Shown in pieces: positions 59,513-64,000 of a stretch of 64,000 nucleotides of DNA; position 1 is the first letter of the stretch; each line of letters starts with the position of its first letter. Both the position numbers and the translations under genes were made by a program. Source of the stretch: Paenibacillus cellulositrophicus (GTDB lineage: Bacteria > Bacillota > Bacilli > Paenibacillales > Paenibacillaceae); NCBI RefSeq assembly GCF_009363095.1, contig NZ_CP045295.1:558001-622000 (forward strand). The letters run 5' to 3'. The notes beneath the pieces were generated by a model, which saw nothing but the letters and a program-made list of their open reading frames with translations, made no database searches and was not told the DNA's origin.

Positions 59513-61021
59513 CTATCGGTTTTTCATTTTTTTTGTAAAGAGTAGAAGCAGTCCGTAGATAAAATAAAGGATGCTCGCCGTGACGACGCTATACAGAAAA
59601 ACAGGAATAGACGTCGGCGCCCACACTTGAATGAATGCCCAAGGTAATCCTCCAAGCAGGATCGTCGGCAGCATGCTTATAAATATTAGAACGGCAGCAA
59701 CCATACAAATATGGATGAGCAGCAGCAGCTTTCTTTTTCCGGTTAAAGGGCTTCTCCTGCGTTGTTTAACGGCTAGCTTTCTGACAATATGGGCTGACAA
59801 GGCAATCCATAATACACCGAATAAAATGACGATGATTTCGAGGATACTCACGATGCGATCCAGCAGTTGATAGCTGTCGGTATGATTCACCGCCGGAGAC
59901 TGCCCTTTCCACAAGTCCATCACGCCTTGTCCAATTGCCGTTGTATAGCTCGTGTTCATGTTGGCGAGAATCGCCATACCCAGCTGTTGATCCGGCTGCA
60001 AAATAAAATACGACGTAAATGACGGATTCTCACCGGCATGAAAAATAACTTTTTCCTTGCTTTTGCTCATGACAGCCCATCCGTTGGCATAATACGTATT
60101 CTGGTCAAAAGGATTTACCGAATTGTCCGGATTGTGCGACTCCTCAATCAGTTTGGGATCGTTGACCTGTTCGGGAGCGCTCTTTAGCTGGAGCTTGATC
60201 CATTTCGCGATATCATTCGCATTGCTGACGATATAACCCGCAGGGGTGTTGCCCCGATAAATCGGAGGTGTGAATGGCCTATGATTCATCCATCCGATTT
60301 TATAGCCGGAAGCCATATGGTCTGGTTGAGTCGATGGCACACCCACGAACGAGCTAGTCATGCCGATTCGATCTAAAATGTGCTGCTTCATGTACTGCTC
60401 ATAGGGCATGCTGGAGACCACTTCGATAATTAGGCCCAGCACGTCGTAATTGATCGTTGCGTATTCAAAGGAACTTCCCGGCTTTCGGTTCAGCGTCTGG
60501 CCCTGCAATGTTTTTACCGTCAGCTCAAGCGCGTTGTCCGCTTTGCTTTCAGGGATCCGGGTGATTGTATTGGAAGCGATGCCGCTGGTATGATGCAGCA
60601 GCTGATTAATCGTTATCTTTTGCGGCTCACCGTGATAGGTCAGCTCTAACCATGGAATGTATTTTTGAACATTATCCGTCCGATGCAGCAGCCCTTGCTT
60701 CTCCAACTGCAAAATCGCTAAACCTGTAAAGGCTTTGGTCGTCGAACCAATTTCAAATAAGGTATCGGATGTTACGGGAGTTTTCGTCTTTACGTTCGCG
60801 TATCCAAAGCCTTTTTGATACACCGTCTCCCCTTTCTCGACAATCACCAAAGAGATTCCGGGTATTTTACTGATGCTTTGCTGGTTTTTAACATACTGTT
60901 CGATCTTCTGGATCTTATCGTTTGACTCCGCCCACACGATTCCTGGAGCGATACTGCTGATGGTCATAACGGCTGCAACTAATAACAAGCCCATTTTGAT
61001 CCATGATTTCAATGCGTTCAT
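59513..61021 (-). CDS. Membrane-anchored serine hydrolase, beta-lactamase family
   Basis: The 502-residue protein has an N-terminal signal or anchor (residues 1-31), an extracellular PF00144 domain (about 35-375), and three to four C-terminal transmembrane helices. Catalytic motifs are SxxK as STTK in EIGSTTKAFTG, the Tyr motif in FEYATINYDVLG, and the third motif in HAGENPSF. Relatives are D-amino-acid peptidases, esterases or penicillin-binding-like proteins such as PbpE. GGGAGAG precedes the ATG. Confidence 0.88.
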   Translation of the reverse strand: MNALKSWIKMGLLLVAAVMTISSIAPGIVWAESNDKIQKIEQYVKNQQSISKIPGISLVIVEKGETVYQKGFGYANVKTKTPVTSDTLFEIGSTTKAFTGLAILQLEKQGLLHRTDNVQKYIPWLELTYHGEPQKITINQLLHHTSGIASNTITRIPESKADNALELTVKTLQGQTLNRKPGSSFEYATINYDVLGLIIEVVSSMPYEQYMKQHILDRIGMTSSFVGVPSTQPDHMASGYKIGWMNHRPFTPPIYRGNTPAGYIVSNANDIAKWIKLQLKSAPEQVNDPKLIEESHNPDNSVNPFDQNTYYANGWAVMSKSKEKVIFHAGENPSFTSYFILQPDQQLGMAILANMNTSYTTAIGQGVMDLWKGQSPAVNHTDSYQLLDRIVSILEIIVILFGVLWIALSAHIVRKLAVKQRRRSPLTGKRKLLLLIHICMVAAVLIFISMLPTILLGGLPWAFIQVWAPTSIPVFLYSVVTASILYFIYGLLLLFTKKMKNR

Positions 61022-61081
61022 TCTTTTTCTCTCCCTAGTTCATTGACATCTACCTGGCTTCATGAGTCGATTGCGATTTAC

Positions 61082-61234
61082 TTATTTTTTGATGGGTATC
61101 CTTTTACCGTAAGTCAGCAGACGCCATAGCCATTCCATAGGCCCCAAACGAAACCGTTTGAGCCAAAAGGAACTGAGCGGAATCTGAACGGCATAGATGC
61201 AAAGTGCGATGAATGTCGTATCATCCTGATTCAT
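61082..61234 (-). pseudogene. C-terminal remnant of a DUF418 membrane protein
   Basis: A 50-codon frame from ATG at 61234 to TAA at 61082 encodes a peptide with LKRFRLGPMEWLWRLLTYGK. This matches the conserved C-terminal tail of DUF418/YeiB-type membrane proteins (about 380-400 residues). The rest of that protein is absent upstream. A GAGGAG lies upstream, so the remnant might still be translated. It follows the serine hydrolase gene's upstream side in a 490-base stretch with no intact gene. Confidence 0.65.
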
Positions 61235-61364
61235 CCTGCATCACTCCTCATCTTGCTGTCTACCGTCGCACCTCGCTAATGTAAGCTAAATGGAAAGTGA
61301 TTTGAATAGAGAAAGCCTTACATATGCCTTACACTTTAGTAAGGGAATCATTTCCTCTATACGA

Positions 61365-61399
61365 AAAGACGATCATCCCTAATAGGAACGACCGTCTTT
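61365..61399. terminator. Orphan hairpin in the DUF418 remnant region
   Basis: AAAGACG (61365-61371) pairs with CGTCTTT (61393-61399), with further inner pairing. T runs are short on both strands. It may be the leftover terminator of a lost gene. Confidence 0.45.
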
Positions 61400-61459
61400 A
61401 ATCACGGCAATCCCGGGTGCCGCAAACGATGTATTTCAGAAGGCTTAATCCATGAAAAA

Positions 61460-61505
61460 AGCACCCCGTGACTTGGTATAGGTACATACCGGGTTTAGGA
61501 GTGCT
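61460..61505 (-). terminator. Terminator of the 60-residue small gene
   Basis: AGCAC-CC (61460-61467) pairs with GG-GTGCT (61498-61505), and an inner GGTAT/ATACC stem lies between. On the minus strand TTTTTTC follows. Confidence 0.7.
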
Positions 61506-61514
61506 GCTGCCAAA

Positions 61515-61697
61515 TTAATGATTAATGTCACATTTGTTCATAATAAATGCGATCTGATTCTCGAGGCGGTTAATGTCTTCCTGCGTCTTGGGGTCTTCCT
61601 TGCCCATGCCCCGGAGCGAGGCGAGCTCCTGCTTCAGCTGATGCAAATCCTCCCCGGCATTGCTGCAGTCATAGTTACTTTCCAGGTTTTCGAGCAT
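61515..61697 (-). CDS. Small helical protein, 60 residues, unknown function
   Basis: The product (MLENLESNYDCSNAGEDL..., ending MNKCDINH) is predicted as two amphipathic helices, with heptad-like LHQLKQELASLRG and EDINRLENQIAFIM. It has two cysteines and no membrane segment. I chose ATG at 61697 because GGAGG lies 8 bases upstream; an ATG five codons earlier is possible. A terminator follows. Not recognised; it looks like a small coiled-coil hairpin. Confidence 0.65.
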   Translation of the reverse strand: MLENLESNYDCSNAGEDLHQLKQELASLRGMGKEDPKTQEDINRLENQIAFIMNKCDINH

Positions 61698-61801
61698 GTG
61701 CTTTTCCTCCATTTTCACTTCCCTATTATGGAGGATTCACCCGAAATTATTCAGAATGGGGTCAACGAAGAAATGGGTTATGTTCCTTAACGAACCACAC
61801 T

Positions 61802-63820
61802 CTAGATCCCTTGGTTTAAAAGCACATGCACGGCGTATGGTTCCAGGCGAATGCAGCCTTCAATGGTTTGCTTGCTCAGGGCATCTATATACGTCCCCCC
61901 CAGTTCTACATCGACGGATTCGCTGCGGTGATTCAGCAGCATTAAGTAGCTTTTGCCATCCTTTTCTCTTTCTACTGCCTCGACTCCATCGTATTTTTGG
62001 GACAAGGATGGGACAGCGCCCTCCCTTTCCAGAACCAGCTTCATCAAGCTCTCCATCGCCCGGTCATCCAGATCGCACCCGACGTAATAAACCTTCCCTT
62101 TACCATAGGTGTGAACAGTAACTGCCGGTGTTCCGCTGTAATAATGACTCTCATAATCCGCGAGGATCTCAGCCCCTTCCAGCTTAAGCACATCGCACCA
62201 CATGGAAGCGGTGCCGTCTCCGAACTCTCCGCTCACGGATACGGTCCGGCCGAAATTAACCGAGTCATACTCTTCCAGCTTAACGCCTGCCAGTCTCCGG
62301 AACAAGCCCGGCAGAGTCAAAGTCGTCATTCGGTTATTCCAGGTACGTGTTCCCGACCGGAACGTGATAAGCAGCGAACCGCCGCCTGCCACATATGACT
62401 CACATTTGTCTGCGATCTCTTCCGTCATCAAATTAAATGCCGGCATCAGAACAAGCTTGTAAGGCGTAAAGTCAGTCTTCACGCTGACCACGTCTACGCC
62501 GACATGCTGCCCGGCAACTGCATCGTAGTAGCCTGCCAGCAGAGCTTCATAACTGAAGTTCCGGTTATGAGGCTGAGCGCGGTGGCTCCACACTTGATCA
62601 TAGTTTTTAATGAGGGCTACGGTATTGTTGTTGGCGGCCCCTACGAACAGGGGGGACAGTTCTTTGAGTTCATGTCCGATCGCGGTGATCTCCCGGTACC
62701 TTCTCCGGCCGACGCCGTCATGATCAAGGATGCCGTGCCAATACTGTTCGATGCCGACCGTGCAGGCCCGCCAGCGGAAATAGACCATGGCATCCGCTCC
62801 ATGCGCGATCGCCTGATAGGTCCATAAACGAAGTTGTCCCGGCTCGGGCGTATCGCCTAACGAGTGCCAGCCGCACGGACCGCTCTGCTGTTCCATCATC
62901 CAGTAGTTTTGATTTTTGATGCCGCGCATCAGATCATGGGCCATGGCGACGGTTAAAGGCGAAGATTTGCCCCACATATTATTCGGATAGTTATCCCAAG
63001 AGATAAAGTCAAGATCCTTGCCTAGATCGAAGTAATCGATCTCGCTGAAATGACCCATCAAGTTATGGGTGATCGGCAGGGAGGTGCATGCACGAATCTC
63101 TTCGATTTGAAGCCGCTGATAGGCGGCCGTCGAATCGGAATAGAATCGGCGGTAATCGAGCTGCATACCCGGATTATGGTTATAAGGTGTGGACATCAAT
63201 CCGCCGGAACCGCCTTGGCTGAAGCCGTCGCTTGCGGCATACGTGGGAAGCATAATTTCTTCCCAGCTGCGGTAAGTATGGCTCCAGAACACGGTTCCCC
63301 ACTCTTCGTTCAAATTGTCGACGGTGCCGTACTTTTCGCGGAGCCAGATCCGAAAGGCATGCAGATCGCTCTGGCAGTAGCACGGACCGCCGAATTCGTT
63401 ATCGATCTGCCAAGCAACGATGTGCTCATTGTTTTTGTAATGCTCGGCCATGACACGGGCAATGCTTGCGGAATACTTCTGATACACCGGATGATTAACG
63501 CAATAGTGCCTCCGTGTACCAAAACCTTTGGTTAAGCCGTGGACATCAACGGGGTACATATCCGGATATTTGTCCATCAGCCACTTGGGAGCCGCCGCCG
63601 TCGGTGTTCCCAAAATGATCTTGATCCCTTCCTTGGCCAGTACCTCAATGGCATGGTCGAGCCACGTAAAGTCGTACCGTCCTTCCTCCGGCTCCAGTTT
63701 GGCCCAGGCGAATTCCGCCAGCCGGACAATGTTGATATTTGCTTCCCGCATCATTCGGGCATCAACGGCCCAACGTTCTTCGGGCCAATGCTCAGGGTAA
63801 TAATCCACGCCGAAATACAT
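61802..63820 (-). CDS. GH42 beta-galactosidase
   Basis: This 672-residue cytoplasmic enzyme cleaves terminal beta-galactosides, in soil bacteria often from plant galactan or arabinogalactan. It starts FGVDYYPEHWPEERW. The acid/base is Glu142 in AWQIDNEFGG, and the nucleophile is Glu310 in NYWMMEQQSGP. The trimerisation domain (about 400-610) and C-terminal beta domain are complete. Zinc-site cysteines seen in many GH42s appear partly kept (Cys107, Cys147, Cys149). GGAGGAG precedes the ATG. It is divergent from a gene at the right edge. Confidence 0.95.
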   Translation of the reverse strand: MYFGVDYYPEHWPEERWAVDARMMREANINIVRLAEFAWAKLEPEEGRYDFTWLDHAIEVLAKEGIKIILGTPTAAAPKWLMDKYPDMYPVDVHGLTKGFGTRRHYCVNHPVYQKYSASIARVMAEHYKNNEHIVAWQIDNEFGGPCYCQSDLHAFRIWLREKYGTVDNLNEEWGTVFWSHTYRSWEEIMLPTYAASDGFSQGGSGGLMSTPYNHNPGMQLDYRRFYSDSTAAYQRLQIEEIRACTSLPITHNLMGHFSEIDYFDLGKDLDFISWDNYPNNMWGKSSPLTVAMAHDLMRGIKNQNYWMMEQQSGPCGWHSLGDTPEPGQLRLWTYQAIAHGADAMVYFRWRACTVGIEQYWHGILDHDGVGRRRYREITAIGHELKELSPLFVGAANNNTVALIKNYDQVWSHRAQPHNRNFSYEALLAGYYDAVAGQHVGVDVVSVKTDFTPYKLVLMPAFNLMTEEIADKCESYVAGGGSLLITFRSGTRTWNNRMTTLTLPGLFRRLAGVKLEEYDSVNFGRTVSVSGEFGDGTASMWCDVLKLEGAEILADYESHYYSGTPAVTVHTYGKGKVYYVGCDLDDRAMESLMKLVLEREGAVPSLSQKYDGVEAVEREKDGKSYLMLLNHRSESVDVELGGTYIDALSKQTIEGCIRLEPYAVHVLLNQGI

Positions 63821-63917
63821 GGGTATCTCCTCCGATATGTATCATTATTTTGCTTGAAAATATCTTATTGAACCTATTATATTATTAATCATATGGGGCT
63901 TAAATCATAAGATTTTG

Positions 63918-63929
63918 ATACTATAGTAT
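63918..63929. promoter_or_regulatory. 12-bp palindrome between the GH42 gene and the edge gene
   Basis: ATACTATAGTAT is fully self-complementary and lies 28 bases upstream of the plus-strand start and about 100 bases from the GH42 start. It may be an operator for the divergent pair. Confidence 0.35.
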
Positions 63930-63957
63930 AACAATTATGCTAAAAGGAAGCTGAGAT

Positions 63958-64000
63958 ATGAGAATCAATTATTTCATTCCTAGCCCGCGCTTCACGAACC
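63958..64000 (+). CDS. Start of a gene running off the right edge
   Basis: ATG at 63958 follows AAAGGAAG with good spacing and opens 14 codons (MRINYFIPSPRFTN). The family cannot be told. A divergent regulator of the GH42 gene, for example AraC type, would fit the position but is only a guess. Confidence 0.5.
   Translation, partial: MRINYFIPSPRFTN

Overview
The window reads as a chromosomal segment of a Paenibacillus-type member of the Bacillota. The gene content fits (a Bacillus-type GH11 xylanase, GH42, GH105 and GH38 enzymes, YesM/YesN-type two-component control of a sugar importer, a GerN/NapA-type antiporter, PaiA), as do strong AGGAGG ribosome binding sites, frequent GTG/TTG starts and hairpin-plus-T terminators. 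I found no rRNA, tRNA, CRISPR array, transposase, integrase or phage gene. Most genes lie on the minus strand; the main plus-strand block is 37.2-44.4 kb.

Layout. 0-9.7 kb: a GH38 mannosidase-like gene divergent from an AraC regulator, galactonate dehydratase (dgoD), a BBE-type FAD oxidase, a 46-residue small protein, a serine hydrolase and a secreted protein that may be a beta-propeller. 10-26 kb: an accessory stretch of small regulator-plus-enzyme modules: a DHA2 efflux pump, MarR-paiA, TetR/PanE-like, LysR/SDR, SDR plus ABM monooxygenase with palindromic operators, TetR, another SDR, DinB, azlCD, and WYL regulator with RidA-like and VOC proteins. 26-36.6 kb: a short UvrA-like ATPase, a copper-amine-oxidase-N stalk protein, aldo/keto reductase, phosphosulfolactate synthase, a SUMF1-domain lipoprotein, xylanase XynA with a consensus cre site at its promoter, isochorismatase/HxlR and nitroreductase/MerR.

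37.2-44.4 kb: a LacI-led plus-strand operon encoding a complete ABC importer (permease, ATPase, binding lipoprotein, permease), a separately encoded jelly-roll-like domain, a PHP metallohydrolase and a GDPD-family phosphodiesterase. I infer uptake and hydrolysis of an organic phosphodiester; this is the most interesting system here. 44.5-53.4 kb, minus strand: a macrolide-type glycosyltransferase, then a probable rhamnogalacturonan-oligosaccharide locus (two permeases, a frameshifted binding lipoprotein, histidine kinase, AraC-type response regulator, GH105 hydrolase).

53.7-64 kb: a CPA2 antiporter with a structured leader, two MarR modules with visible operators (MDR reductase; NmrA-like plus DUF1772), small proteins, a YjbR-like protein, a membrane serine hydrolase, a remnant of a DUF418 protein, a GH42 beta-galactosidase and the first codons of a divergent gene.

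Two themes emerge: plant-polysaccharide use (GH38, GH11, GH105, GH42, DgoD) and many small repressor/oxidoreductase pairs whose operators can be read directly. Functions were assigned by recognising families and motifs by eye; no database search was possible.
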